A stretch of DNA of 64,000 nt from Streptomyces sp. AM 2-1-1 (GCF_029167645.1 NZ_CP119147.1:2232001-2296000), one strand, 5' to 3'. Counted from the first letter of the stretch, positions 27,172 to 35,130 are shown. The notes: generated by a model not told the origin, from the sequence alone. Translations and numbers: made by a program.

Positions 27172-27688
27172 CCAGGGATACCTGAGGGTTGCCGGCGAGG
27201 TAGCAATGCAGCGCGCTGGCAGTTGTGTCCACGAACGCTTCGGGAATGGCATCAGTGTCGACCCAGCGGACCTGGGAGTGCTTGCGGGGTTCGCGGTTTT
27301 CGGGTTCGCCGGTCCATTCCTCGGCGGCGAAGACGACGGTGAGGAAGCCGTTGGGGGATTCGACGCCCCAGGCGCCGTGGATGATGTGGGCGACCTTGAG
27401 GGACTCGGGCTTGACCGTGAGGCCGGTCTCCTCGTAGAGCTCGCGGACTGCGGTCTCCGTGATGGGTTCGCCGGGCTCGTTCTTGCCGACGGGGAGGTCC
27501 CACAAGCCCTGGGCGAACTTGGCATTTTCGCTGCGCTGGAGGAGGACGACTCGGTTAGTGGCCTTGTCGTGGACGATGACGGCCGCGACCAGCAGGGTCA
27601 TCGAGTCGAGTGCCGGCTTGAGGGCCGGGGGGCGGTTGTCAGTCTGCTGGGCCACGGAGTTCCCTTCGTCGGGGCGGTTGTTGGGCAT
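27158..27688 (-). CDS. Nudix hydrolase
   Basis: 176-residue Nudix-fold pyrophosphohydrolase that should cleave a nucleoside-diphosphate-linked substrate. The Nudix box is complete: G-x5-E-x7-REL-x-EE-x-G, read as GKNEPGE...VRELYEETGL. The strand before it, LLVAAVIVHDKATNRVVLLQ, and the later VVFAAEEWTG are typical. The substrate cannot be predicted; house-cleaning or antibiotic/nucleotide modification are possible. The ATG at 27688 follows the stop of the upstream regulator gene by one base, so the genes form an operon. A GTG near 27655 is an alternative start. Confidence 0.88.
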   Translation of the reverse strand: MPNNRPDEGNSVAQQTDNRPPALKPALDSMTLLVAAVIVHDKATNRVVLLQRSENAKFAQGLWDLPVGKNEPGEPITETAVRELYEETGLTVKPESLKVAHIIHGAWGVESPNGFLTVVFAAEEWTGEPENREPRKHSQVRWVDTDAIPEAFVDTTASALHCYLAGNPQVSLDGWS

Positions 27689-27689
27689 G

Positions 27690-29045
27690 TTAGGCGAGGG
27701 CCTCGCGGGCGCGGCGGGCGAGATCGGCGGCGCCGGGTACGCGGCGGCGCTGGTAGATCGCGAGCGTGGAGCGGATCGAGGTGATCGCCTTGCGGGTGCG
27801 GTCGGAGGTCATGCCCTCCATGAGGGCCAGGGCCTGTGTCCAGGCCGCGACCGCTTCGTCGGCTCGGGCCTGGGCAGCGAGGCTGTCGCCGAGGTCGGCG
27901 TGGGTGAGGGCGTGGACGCGCTTGTACTTCTCTGGGTCCCAGCGGGTGAGCGCGTCGCGGTGCTGTTGTTCCGTGCCGATGTGGTCGGCGAGGTCGGTCA
28001 GCGTGCGTGCGGTGTGGCTGGCGACTGTGCCGGCGGCGGGGCCGCTGACGCGGGAGAAGCTGGGCTGGGGACCGTCCTCGCGCAGGAGTGCGTCTTCGGC
28101 GGCGAGGAGAGCGCGGGCGGCCAATGGGTTCTCGCCGACGGCTGCGTAGGCGCGGGCGTGCGTGATGTGGAGGAGCGCTTCGGTCTGGCCGTCCACGTGG
28201 CCGAGGCCGCGGGTGAGGGCTCCTTTGACGAGGTCCACGCAGTGGTGGGGTTGCTTGAGGCTGAGGGACTGGTGAGCGAGGGCACGCATCATCCAGGCGG
28301 CATGGCCGTGGGGGTCGGCTTCGCAGGCGAGCTGGTAGCCGACCTGGTAGTAGCGCTGGGCAGCGCCTTCGTGGCCGAGGTCGTGGTGCTTCCACCCTGC
28401 GAGATAGGCGAGTTCGGCGACGGCACCGAAGGCAGCCTGGCGTAAGGCTTCGCTGGGGAAGCGGCCGCGCAGCATGGGGGCGGCTGTGTCGGCGAGGTAC
28501 GCGGTGACGGTGGTCAGGCCATGGCCGCCGCCGAGGCGTTCGTCGGCGGCGCTGAAGGCTGCCGTGATCTGTCGAACGACGTCGATGTCGTCGCTGCCGA
28601 CGAGGGAGCGGGCGGTGCGGGCGCGGAGCATCCGCGAGGTGGCTTCGTGGTCGTGCAAGAGCGGCATGGCCACGCCGGCCGTTGTGAACGCGGCGATGGC
28701 GAGGAAGCGACGGCGCTCGACGTCCGCGCGGCCGAGGTCGGTGACCGCGGTGACGGGGTCGCTGTCCGGTGGCGACTCCGTGTCGGGTGAGTGGAGGCCG
28801 AGCTCGGTTCTAGTGACGACGCGGCCCAGCCGTCGAGAGAGAGCTTCGGCAAGGTACTGCCCTGCTCGACCGGATGGTGTGCGGGCACCGCCCACCCAGT
28901 GGGAGATGGCCGACTTGTTGGTCTGGAGCAGTTCGCCGTTCTCGGCGGCGATGCGGCGTACGTCCTTGGCGAGTGTCTCGTACGTGCACCCGGTGGCGTT
29001 GATCGTGTCGCGCAGGCGGGAGTTGGCGCTGGTCGGTGCCGGCAC
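27690..29045 (-). CDS. XRE-like regulator with TPR-like C-terminal region
   Basis: 451 residues. An N-terminal helix-turn-helix (about 10-60: CTYETLAKDVRRIAAENGE, then TNKSAISHWVGGARTPSG) is followed by a long helical region (about 130-440) with TPR-like pairs such as EGAAQRYYQVGYQLACEA and RADEAVAAWTQALALM. Proteins of this plan are common Streptomyces regulators, many linked to signalling peptides or secondary metabolism. GTG start at 29045 with GGAGCGGAGG upstream. It leads an operon with the Nudix gene and is divergent from the kinase/methyltransferase/HAD cluster, which it may control through the intergenic dyad at 29105-29122. Confidence 0.85.
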   Translation of the reverse strand: MPAPTSANSRLRDTINATGCTYETLAKDVRRIAAENGELLQTNKSAISHWVGGARTPSGRAGQYLAEALSRRLGRVVTRTELGLHSPDTESPPDSDPVTAVTDLGRADVERRRFLAIAAFTTAGVAMPLLHDHEATSRMLRARTARSLVGSDDIDVVRQITAAFSAADERLGGGHGLTTVTAYLADTAAPMLRGRFPSEALRQAAFGAVAELAYLAGWKHHDLGHEGAAQRYYQVGYQLACEADPHGHAAWMMRALAHQSLSLKQPHHCVDLVKGALTRGLGHVDGQTEALLHITHARAYAAVGENPLAARALLAAEDALLREDGPQPSFSRVSGPAAGTVASHTARTLTDLADHIGTEQQHRDALTRWDPEKYKRVHALTHADLGDSLAAQARADEAVAAWTQALALMEGMTSDRTRKAITSIRSTLAIYQRRRVPGAADLARRAREALA

Positions 29046-29104
29046 GATCGCCTCCGCTCCGGGTCCGTAAACCGTGTATACCGCTTGGCCTCGGTCACAC
29101 CGTA

Positions 29105-29122
29105 CCCACTCTGCGTAGTGGG
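29105..29122. promoter_or_regulatory. Inverted repeat in the divergent promoter region
   Basis: CCCACT (29105-29110), 6-bp spacer, AGTGGG (29117-29122), between the regulator gene and the divergent cluster. Position suggests an operator; there is no direct evidence for which protein binds. Confidence 0.35.
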
Positions 29123-29239
29123 CGGTTCACTTATCGACAGCCGCCCCACTCTCGGGCCGGGCGGCCCCCAAGTTCCGTACGCCCCAACGGGCTCGGGCAT
29201 TCCTGTGCCCCGGTCCGGACGATCAGAGACGGAGACACG

Positions 29240-29989
29240 GTGACCACCATTGACACCGCGACCATCACGGTCGAGCTGCCCGACGCCTTCGACCCGCGCT
29301 GGAACCGCCTGCCCGGCATCCAGGTGGACGGCCGGCGCATCGCCATCGACCCGGCCGAGTACTTCTTCCGCTTCGAGTCCAGTACCTGGCTCGTCGCCGA
29401 CTGGGAGTTGGTGAAGGCTCAGCTCCTCGACGTGGATGAGACGACCGGGAGCGCGGTCGAGCAGCTCGCGCTCGACTTCATCAAGAACCACGGTGAGTCC
29501 ACCTCGGACGCGGCCCGCGTGCTGGCGACGGCGTACGGCGTGTACTCGTACCTCTTCCGCGAGGAGCACCTGGCCGGCCTCGGCCTGCCGCAGATCACCG
29601 CCGACCACCTGCGGATGCTCCGCGAGACGGCCACGCTCATGGCGCTCAACAAGGTGGAGCTGGACGGCCACATCTCCAATGTCGGCCCGTGCTGGTTCTT
29701 CCCCGCCGCCACCTCCGTCGTCTTCGACCTGGACGACGCGACGGGCGGAATGCTGGACGAGGTCTACCACGGCGGCTGGTTCAACGAGCACCGCCGGATC
29801 GAGTCCATCAAGGCCCACGCCGCGCTCGGCGGCCGACTCGTGCACGGCTGCCAGTCCGTCCCGGACCAGTCCGGCGGCGTCGTCGCGCCCTACGGTGCCT
29901 CGATGGCCAACTTCCGTGACGACCTGGCCGAGTTCAAAGCGGGCTGGATCGAGCAGGTCTACGCCCACCGCGTGACCGCAGCCGAGTAA
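29240..29989 (+). CDS. Hypothetical protein, first gene of the kinase/methyltransferase cluster
   Basis: 249 residues, family not recognised. No signal peptide or membrane helix. Segments such as EYFFRFESSTWLVADWELVK, TAYGVYSYLFREEHL and GPCWFFPAATSVVFDLDD look like a soluble globular protein. The GTG at 29240 is chosen because GGAG lies 5 nt upstream and upstream in-frame residues have no protein-like character. It is divergent from the regulator-Nudix operon and 76 bp ahead of the kinase-like gene, probably in one transcript with it. Confidence 0.8.
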   Translation: MTTIDTATITVELPDAFDPRWNRLPGIQVDGRRIAIDPAEYFFRFESSTWLVADWELVKAQLLDVDETTGSAVEQLALDFIKNHGESTSDAARVLATAYGVYSYLFREEHLAGLGLPQITADHLRMLRETATLMALNKVELDGHISNVGPCWFFPAATSVVFDLDDATGGMLDEVYHGGWFNEHRRIESIKAHAALGGRLVHGCQSVPDQSGGVVAPYGASMANFRDDLAEFKAGWIEQVYAHRVTAAE

Positions 29990-30065
29990 CCCCACCCCCG
30001 TACGGCTCCGGGGCGGGCCAGCTCGCGCGCCCGCCCCGGAGCCCACCAGCCCCCTGGAGACCCCC

Positions 30066-30977
30066 ATGGACCAGAGCCTGTCCGCCACCCTGCTGAACGA
30101 CCTGTGCACCCTCGTCGGCAAGCCCCTACCCCACCGTGCCGAGATTCGCGTCTGGGGCATGTCCGGCGTCGAACGCGTCACCTTCCCCGACGACACCACG
30201 GCCGTCTTCAAGTACGCCAAGGAACCCTTCGACCGCGAGGCGCAGGCCCTGCAGCTGGCCCACCAGCGACGGCTCCCGGTCCCCGCGCTCCACGCAACCG
30301 CCCTGCGGGACAAGTGGCTCGGGATGCTCATGGACGACCTCGGCACCCCCGTAAGGAACGCGGACGACCTCGACGGTGTCGCCGCCGCCGTCATGCTCCA
30401 CGCCGCACGCCCAGCGGGCGGTCTGCCACTCCTCGACGGAGCGGGCCTCGCAGCTCTGCCCGGCCGAGCCCTCGATCACCTCGGGCAGCTACGGAAAGCC
30501 GACCGATGGACGGACTGCGACGACATCGAGACCGCGCTGGGGAAGATCTCCGCAGCGGCCGAGACCCGTGTCCAGGGGGCGACGCTCGACCCGTTCGGCT
30601 GGGTCCACTCCGAGTTCCACCCCACGAGCGTCCACATCGGGGAGAGCGGGTGGCACCTTCTCGACTTCGCCCGCGCCTTCACCGGACCTGGCCTGATCGA
30701 CCTCGCCTCCTACCACGGCACCACCGACGTACCGAGCCCCTTCCGCATGCGGGTGTTCCTGGAGCAGTACGTCACCGCAGGCGGTCATGAGGACGCCCTC
30801 GCCGCCCGGGGCGGCCTGACCGCCGAGGCATGGGCACTGGGCTGGCACCGCATGTGGGCCGTGGAGTGGTTCATGGAACAGGCCATCCACTGGATCAACG
30901 ACCCGGCCAAGGACCCCGCATACATCCCCGTCGTCCGACGCCACCTGGACGACGTGGTCCAACTCCTGGAGGTCTAG
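30066..30977 (+). CDS. Aminoglycoside phosphotransferase (APH)-like kinase
   Basis: 303 residues with the APH/choline-kinase fold: a beta-rich N-terminal lobe with the ATP lysine in TAVFKYAKEPF, a hinge LGMLMDDLG, and a catalytic region WVHSEFHPTSVHI followed by HLLDFARAF. The usual Brenner motif is HGDxxxxN; here HSEFHPTSVH replaces Asp by Glu and lacks the Asn, so it may be an unusual kinase or a non-catalytic binder. The metal aspartate is probably that in LLDFARA. ATG 30066 follows CTGGAG. It directly precedes the methyltransferase gene (start immediately after the TAG), in an apparent operon. Confidence 0.82.
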   Translation: MDQSLSATLLNDLCTLVGKPLPHRAEIRVWGMSGVERVTFPDDTTAVFKYAKEPFDREAQALQLAHQRRLPVPALHATALRDKWLGMLMDDLGTPVRNADDLDGVAAAVMLHAARPAGGLPLLDGAGLAALPGRALDHLGQLRKADRWTDCDDIETALGKISAAAETRVQGATLDPFGWVHSEFHPTSVHIGESGWHLLDFARAFTGPGLIDLASYHGTTDVPSPFRMRVFLEQYVTAGGHEDALAARGGLTAEAWALGWHRMWAVEWFMEQAIHWINDPAKDPAYIPVVRRHLDDVVQLLEV

Positions 30978-31670
30978 GTGCTCACCCAGATCTCCCCCTG
31001 GTACGCCCACGCAGCCCAGCGCACAGCCGCCGCCCCCGCGCACGCCCTGACCGCACCGGCCCGGATGGAATGGAGCACCCACGCCGGCATCGGTCCCGGC
31101 GCCGAGATCCTGGGACGGGACCTCTGCGGCAAGCGCCTCCTGGAGCTGGGCTGCGGCCCCGGCCACAACGTTGCCCACCTCGCGAAGCACCACCAAGCCC
31201 GCGTCACCGGCGTGGACCTGATCGGCCTCCAGGTACGTCGGGCCCGCTCCCACTACGGCCACATCGACGGCGCCACCTTCGCCGCCGGCCACGCACTGCA
31301 CCACCTGCAGGCCACCGGTCGGATCTTCGACGCGATCTACTCCGTCTTCGGGGCCGTCGGCCTCGTCGCCCCCGATCTCCTCCTCGCCGCCATTTCCCGG
31401 CGTCTGGAACCAGGCGGTGTGCTGGCCTTCTCCGTCCCTCACCCGGGACGGGCCGGAAGACATCCATCCACGGACGACCGCCCGCGCGAGGACTACGTCA
31501 CCATGCCCGACCGCACCCGACTGCCCCTCGCCCGATGGGAGTTCGACGCCCGTCGCTGGGGCGCTCATCTCTCCCGGACCGGCCTGCGCGTCACCTCGGC
31601 GGCGGAGCTGCGGCACCCGCGCCGCGACCCGTGGCCTACCACTCTCCTGATCACCGCCCGCAAACGCTGA
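30978..31670 (+). CDS. Class I SAM-dependent methyltransferase
   Basis: 230 residues with a Rossmann methyltransferase fold. Motif I is LLELGCGPGHNVAHLAKH, the acidic residue binding the SAM ribose follows in ARVTGVDLIGLQ, and the later strand is FDAIYSVFGAVG, then LEPGGVLAFSVPHPG. The methyl acceptor is unknown. The GTG start begins one base after the TAG of the kinase-like gene and the HAD gene starts 16 bp after its stop, so the three act together, perhaps modifying a small molecule. Confidence 0.88.
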   Translation: MLTQISPWYAHAAQRTAAAPAHALTAPARMEWSTHAGIGPGAEILGRDLCGKRLLELGCGPGHNVAHLAKHHQARVTGVDLIGLQVRRARSHYGHIDGATFAAGHALHHLQATGRIFDAIYSVFGAVGLVAPDLLLAAISRRLEPGGVLAFSVPHPGRAGRHPSTDDRPREDYVTMPDRTRLPLARWEFDARRWGAHLSRTGLRVTSAAELRHPRRDPWPTTLLITARKR

Positions 31671-31685
31671 CCGACGGAGGCACCG

Positions 31686-32231
31686 ATGCCCCTGCCCTAC
31701 CTGCTCCTGGACATCGACGGCGTCCTCATCCCCTTCCCGGCCGCCGACGGGAGCACCCCGCCCACCCACCTCCGTCACACCGTCCTGCCCGCCGGTCGGC
31801 ACCCCGATGACCCCGTGCCCATCTGGCTCGACCCGAGTCACGGCGGCCTTCTCGCCGATCTCCTGACCAGTGGACTCGTCACCCCCGTGTGGTGCACGAG
31901 CTGGCGCGAGGACGCCACCACGATCATCGGCCCTCTCCTTGGACTGCCCGACTTCCCCTACCTCGACCTTCCTCGACCTCAGATCACCACGAGCCACCCC
32001 GACGGCTACCTCTGGAAGCGCGACCACGTCGACCCATGGTTGGAAGACACTCCCGCCGTCTGGATCGACGACGACTTCACCAGCTTCGACCACAGCTGGG
32101 CGGCGAAGCGCAATGCCGGGGGAGCGCCGACTCTCCTCGTGCAGCCCGACCCGTACTCAGGGCTGCAGCCCTGGCACCTGACCGAGCTCACGGCGTGGGT
32201 CTCGCAGTTGTCCGCGGTTCGCACCGTCTGA
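31686..32231 (+). CDS. HAD-family phosphatase-like protein
   Basis: 181 residues with haloacid-dehalogenase motifs: motif I YLLLDIDGVL (nucleophile Asp and Asp+2), motif II-like VWCTSWRED, a lysine in GYLWKRDHV, and motif III WIDDDFTSFD. This arrangement resembles the HAD domain found in RNA-repair polyproteins (HAD_SAK type). It probably hydrolyses phosphate from a nucleotide, RNA end or small molecule. ATG 31686 follows GGAGG. Last gene of the cluster, before the integrase remnant. Confidence 0.83.
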   Translation: MPLPYLLLDIDGVLIPFPAADGSTPPTHLRHTVLPAGRHPDDPVPIWLDPSHGGLLADLLTSGLVTPVWCTSWREDATTIIGPLLGLPDFPYLDLPRPQITTSHPDGYLWKRDHVDPWLEDTPAVWIDDDFTSFDHSWAAKRNAGGAPTLLVQPDPYSGLQPWHLTELTAWVSQLSAVRTV

Positions 32232-32461
32232 CGACGAATCCACCGCAGTCCCGAACAGCGAGGGCTTCAGAGTGTTGCTCCGCGCGATGGCCGGGGCCAC
32301 GCCCCGGGGAATCCAGCGAACCTCTGACTGGCTCTTCACGGGAGGAGGGCGAACCATGCAACTACCCGATGGTTAGACGAATGGAGTTTCTCTCGTCGCA
32401 CGCTGCAAGCGGCGAAGAACAGGGCGCCGAGGCTGAGGGCTGCAAACCCGCGGAACCGCCG
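32232..32461. other. Gene-free stretch before the integrase remnant
   Basis: 230 bp with no recognisable gene. An ATG at 32372 is in frame with the recombinase fragment, but residues between it and the conserved VTHDLRH have no recombinase character, so a deletion has probably removed the body of the integrase gene. Confidence 0.4.
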
Positions 32462-32711
32462 CACCGGGTCACCCATGACCTGCGGCACTTCTCCGCCTCC
32501 GCGCTCATCGGGGGCGGGGCGAGCGTCAAGCAGGGTCGGCTGGTCCTCGGCCGTGTGTCCGCCGTCATCACGCTGCGGATCTACGCGCACACTGTGGCCT
32601 GGAAAAGAAGACCGCACCCGGTCCGCCATGGACGCCGTGCTCGGCGGCCTGCGGACCGGGTGCGGACCGGTAGGAAGTCTGACTAGCGAAACCGCAGGTC
32701 AGAAGGCCTAA
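32462..32711 (+). pseudogene. Tyrosine recombinase (integrase) C-terminal remnant, frameshifted
   Basis: Translation of 32468 onward gives VTHDLRHFSASALIGGGASV and then SAVITLRIYAH, the C-terminal catalytic part of a Streptomyces-type phage/ICE integrase: Arg of the HxLRH box and the nucleophile Tyr in IYAH. The family then continues LWPGKEDRTRSAMDAVLG, which is found only in the +1 frame: one extra base near 32590 breaks the gene. The box normally written LGHAS reads LGRVS, losing a catalytic histidine. The N-terminal two thirds are absent. It ends 8 bp before the right att repeat, where an integrase of this element should be. Confidence 0.8.
32692..32700. repeat. Arm-type repeat at the right end
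   Basis: CCGCAGGTC, identical to 22881-22889 and complementary to 22863-22871. Just right of it, AGAAGGCCT and AGGCCTTCT form an inverted repeat that enters the core. Confidence 0.45.
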
Positions 32712-32718
32712 CCAGAGA

Positions 32719-32737
32719 TCAGGCCTTCTTGGTCTCC
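32719..32737. repeat. Right attachment site within the sodN 3' end
   Basis: The 19 bp include the sodN stop (TCA on the + strand) and the last codons for E-T-K-K-A. Identical to 22824-22842. Confidence 0.85.
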
Positions 32738-33114
32738 CAGAAGATCTTGTCGATCTCACCGATCAGGTCCAGGGCCTTCTGGCCCGTCGCCGGGTCGTTC
32801 GACGCCTTGGCGGCGGAGAGCGCCTTCAGGGTGTCGTTGACCAGCTGGTGGAGCTGGGGGTACTTCTCGAAGTGCGGGGCCTTGAAGTAGTCGCTCCAGA
32901 GCACGGAGACGTGGTGCTTCGCGAGCTCAGCACGCTGTTCCTTGATCAGGACCGAGCGGGTGCGGAAGTCCGCGTCCTCGTTGGCCTGGTACTTCTCCTG
33001 GACGGCCTTGACGGACTCCGCCTCGATGCGGGCCTGGGCCGGGTCGTACACACCGCAGGGCAGGTCGCAGTGGGCGCTGACCTTCACCTTGGGGGCAAAC
33101 AGGCGGGAGAGCAT
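32719..33114 (-). CDS. sodN: Nickel superoxide dismutase precursor
   Basis: 131-residue NiSOD that dismutates superoxide to O2 and H2O2. A 14-residue leader (MLSRLFAPKVKVSA) is followed by the nickel hook HCDLPCGVYDP: His15, Cys16 and Cys20 become ligands 1, 2 and 6 of the mature enzyme once the leader is removed. The rest is a four-helix bundle of full length. Cleavage is done by SodX, encoded divergently 186 bp away. GAGGAAGGA precedes the ATG. The 3' end serves as the integration site of the neighbouring island without altering the protein. Confidence 0.97.
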   Translation of the reverse strand: MLSRLFAPKVKVSAHCDLPCGVYDPAQARIEAESVKAVQEKYQANEDADFRTRSVLIKEQRAELAKHHVSVLWSDYFKAPHFEKYPQLHQLVNDTLKALSAAKASNDPATGQKALDLIGEIDKIFWETKKA

Positions 33115-33300
33115 GGAGCTGTCCTTCCTCGTGATCGTCTTCTCAGGTGGGACATTACTCCGTGGAGCACCCGATTCGCCGAGTGCCCCCAGGGGCTTAG
33201 GTCAAAAGTCCGGGGCGGGGGCGGGCCTTCGGGGGCCGAATGTACGAGAGGTACGCGAGACGGTGTACTGGAGTCCGGACGTACCGGGGAGGTGGCGGAG

Positions 33301-33738
33301 ATGACGGAAGCGGCGCGGGAGCCCGGGGACGGGCGGCCGGCCGGGGGGCGGTTCCAGGTGGTGGAGGTGACGGGGCCGTCGATGGTGCCGACGCTCTACC
33401 ACGGCGACCGGCTGCTGGTGCGGTACGGGGCGCCGGTGCGTCCGGGGGACGTGGTCATCCTGCGCCATCCGTTCCAGCAGGACCTGCTGCTGGTGAAGCG
33501 CGCCACCGAGCGTCGCCCCGGCGGCTGGTGGGTGCTGGCAGACAACACCTTCGCCGGCGGCGACAGCACGGTGTACGGCGCGGTCCCGGAGGACCTCGTG
33601 CTGGCCCGGGCGCAGCTGCGGTTCCGGCCGCTGAGGAAGGATCAGCGTTCGGCGCTGGGGGTGCTGGGCTGGGCGACATCGGCGCTGCGGCCGGTGTCGG
33701 CGGTGCGGTCGGCCTCCAGGCGCTTGCGCGCCCGGTAG
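33301..33738 (+). CDS. sodX: NiSOD maturation peptidase (S26-like)
   Basis: 145-residue peptidase of the S26 (signal peptidase/LexA-like) fold that cleaves the NiSOD leader to free the nickel-binding histidine. The Ser/Lys dyad is Ser27 in VTGPSMVPTL and Lys66 in LLLVKRA. Unlike signal peptidases it has no membrane helix, which fits action on a cytoplasmic substrate. ATG 33301 lies after GGGGAGG. The last 97 bp overlap the 3' end of the convergent CGNR gene. Divergent from sodN. Confidence 0.92.
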   Translation: MTEAAREPGDGRPAGGRFQVVEVTGPSMVPTLYHGDRLLVRYGAPVRPGDVVILRHPFQQDLLLVKRATERRPGGWWVLADNTFAGGDSTVYGAVPEDLVLARAQLRFRPLRKDQRSALGVLGWATSALRPVSAVRSASRRLRAR

Positions 33739-34271
33739 GCGGCGACGTTGGCGCGGGTCGCGCAGCGGTCGGAGCAGTACCGCCGCGACCGGTTGGTGGA
33801 GGTGTCCAGGTAGGCGTTGCGGCACGGCGGTGCCTCGCACAGCCCCAGCCGGTCCACCCCGTGCGTGGTGAGGTGGAAGGCGAGCCCCATGGCGGCGATG
33901 GCGGCGTACCCGGCGGTGGCGTTGGACGGGTGGTCCGCCAGGTGCATGTGCCAGTCCGGCTTACCGGTCTCGTCCCGGGTGTCGTGGCCGGAGATCTGCG
34001 GGCTGACGGGGAACTCCAGCAGCAGGGAGTTGAGCAGGTCCACGGCGAGGGTCTCATCGTCCTCGTCGGCCGCCTCGAAGACCGACCGCAGCCGGCCCCG
34101 TACGGAACGGAAGCGGGTCACGTCGGCGTCGGTCGCCCGGCGGGCCGCCTGGGAGTTGCCGGCGAAGAGGTCGCGGACGGCGTCCACCGAGGTGAGCACG
34201 TCCTTGTTCCGGGCCGGCTCCTCGGTGTTGACCAGACGGACGGCGTAGTCCGAGTAATAGGCCAGTTCCAC
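33642..34271 (-). CDS. CGNR zinc-finger protein (ABATE domain)
   Basis: 209 residues. The N-terminal stress-induced ABATE-type domain (YYSDYAVRLVNTEEPARNKD) is followed by a C-terminal CGNR zinc finger: LCEAPPCRNAYLDTSTNRSR then RYCSDRCATRANVAAYRARK, four cysteines in two pairs. Such proteins are presumed regulators with stress links; targets unknown. The tail beyond the finger is rich in Ala/Ser and encoded antisense to the end of sodX (33642-33738), an unusual but apparently real overlap because both ends fit their families. Confidence 0.88.
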   Translation of the reverse strand: MELAYYSDYAVRLVNTEEPARNKDVLTSVDAVRDLFAGNSQAARRATDADVTRFRSVRGRLRSVFEAADEDDETLAVDLLNSLLLEFPVSPQISGHDTRDETGKPDWHMHLADHPSNATAGYAAIAAMGLAFHLTTHGVDRLGLCEAPPCRNAYLDTSTNRSRRYCSDRCATRANVAAYRARKRLEADRTADTGRSADVAQPSTPSAER

Positions 34272-34365
34272 TTGTCGTCCTTACGGCGTGGGTCTACAGT
34301 TCCCTACGAACCAACGTGGTAATAGTCTCACCTGCGTAGCAAGTATTACACCAGAGAGGGTTTCC

Positions 34366-35130
34366 ATGACGGAGCACGTGACGTCGGGCACCGACTGGCG
34401 GTCCTGGCAGGAGAGCTGGGACCGGCAGCAGGAGTGGTACATGCCGGACCGCGAAGAGCGGTTCCGGGTCATGCTCGACATGGTGGAGGCACTGGTCGGC
34501 CCCGAGCCGCGGGTGCTCGATCTCGCCTGCGGTACGGGAAGTATTACGGACCGGCTGCTCCGCAGGTTCCCGAAAGCCACCAGCACCGGCGTGGACCTCG
34601 ATCCCGCGCTGCTCGCCATCGCCCGCGGCACCTTCGACGGCGACGACCGAGTCACCTTCGTCACCGCCGATCTCCTGGATCCCACCTGGCCCGGGAAGCT
34701 CCCCCACGCCTCGTACGACGCCGTGCTCACCGCCACGGCCCTGCACTGGATGCACTCCGGGCCGCTCACCACGCTCTACGGGCAGATCGGCGAACTCGTC
34801 GCGGACGGCGGGGTGTTCATGAACGCGGACCACATGACCGATCCCGCGACTCCCCGCATCAACGCGGCCGAGCGCGCGCACCGGCACCTCGGGATGGACC
34901 GCGCTAAGGCCGCCGGCGTGCTCGACTGGGCCGAGTGGTGGGAGCTCGCCGCGAAGGACCCCGTCCTCGCCGGGCCGACCGCCGAGCGGTTCGCGATCTA
35001 CGGCGAGCACGCGGACGGCGACACCCCGTCGGCCGAGTGGCACGCCCGTACCCTGCGGGCCTCCGGCTTCGGCGAGGCGCGAGCGGTGTGGGCCTCGCCC
35101 TCGGACGCGCTGGTGCTCGCCGTCAAGTAG
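34366..35130 (+). CDS. Class I SAM-dependent methyltransferase
   Basis: 254 residues. Motif I VLDLACGTGSITDRLLRRFP, the acidic ribose-binding residue in TGVDLDPALLAIARG, and motif II-III region DAVLTATALHWMHSG are those of small-molecule methyltransferases of the Methyltransf_11/25 type. Substrate unknown. ATG 34366 has GAGAGG upstream. Upstream DNA contains GTAATA (34319-34324) and its complement TATTAC (34344-34349), possibly promoter or operator parts shared with the divergent CGNR gene. Confidence 0.87.
   Translation: MTEHVTSGTDWRSWQESWDRQQEWYMPDREERFRVMLDMVEALVGPEPRVLDLACGTGSITDRLLRRFPKATSTGVDLDPALLAIARGTFDGDDRVTFVTADLLDPTWPGKLPHASYDAVLTATALHWMHSGPLTTLYGQIGELVADGGVFMNADHMTDPATPRINAAERAHRHLGMDRAKAAGVLDWAEWWELAAKDPVLAGPTAERFAIYGEHADGDTPSAEWHARTLRASGFGEARAVWASPSDALVLAVK

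Larger units (their letters stand above)
22824..32737. mobile_element. Genomic island integrated at the 3' end of sodN
   Basis: Bounded by perfect 19-bp direct repeats at 22824-22842 and 32719-32737. The right copy is the final codons and stop of sodN, so integration kept the gene intact. A tyrosine-recombinase remnant lies beside the right end, where integrase genes usually are. CCGCAGGTC/GACCTGCGG sequences occur just inside both ends. The cargo is a TPR-PIN operon and a regulator-Nudix/kinase/methyltransferase/HAD cluster. The left cargo has visibly lower GC than its surroundings. With the integrase broken, the element is probably no longer self-mobile. Confidence 0.8.
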
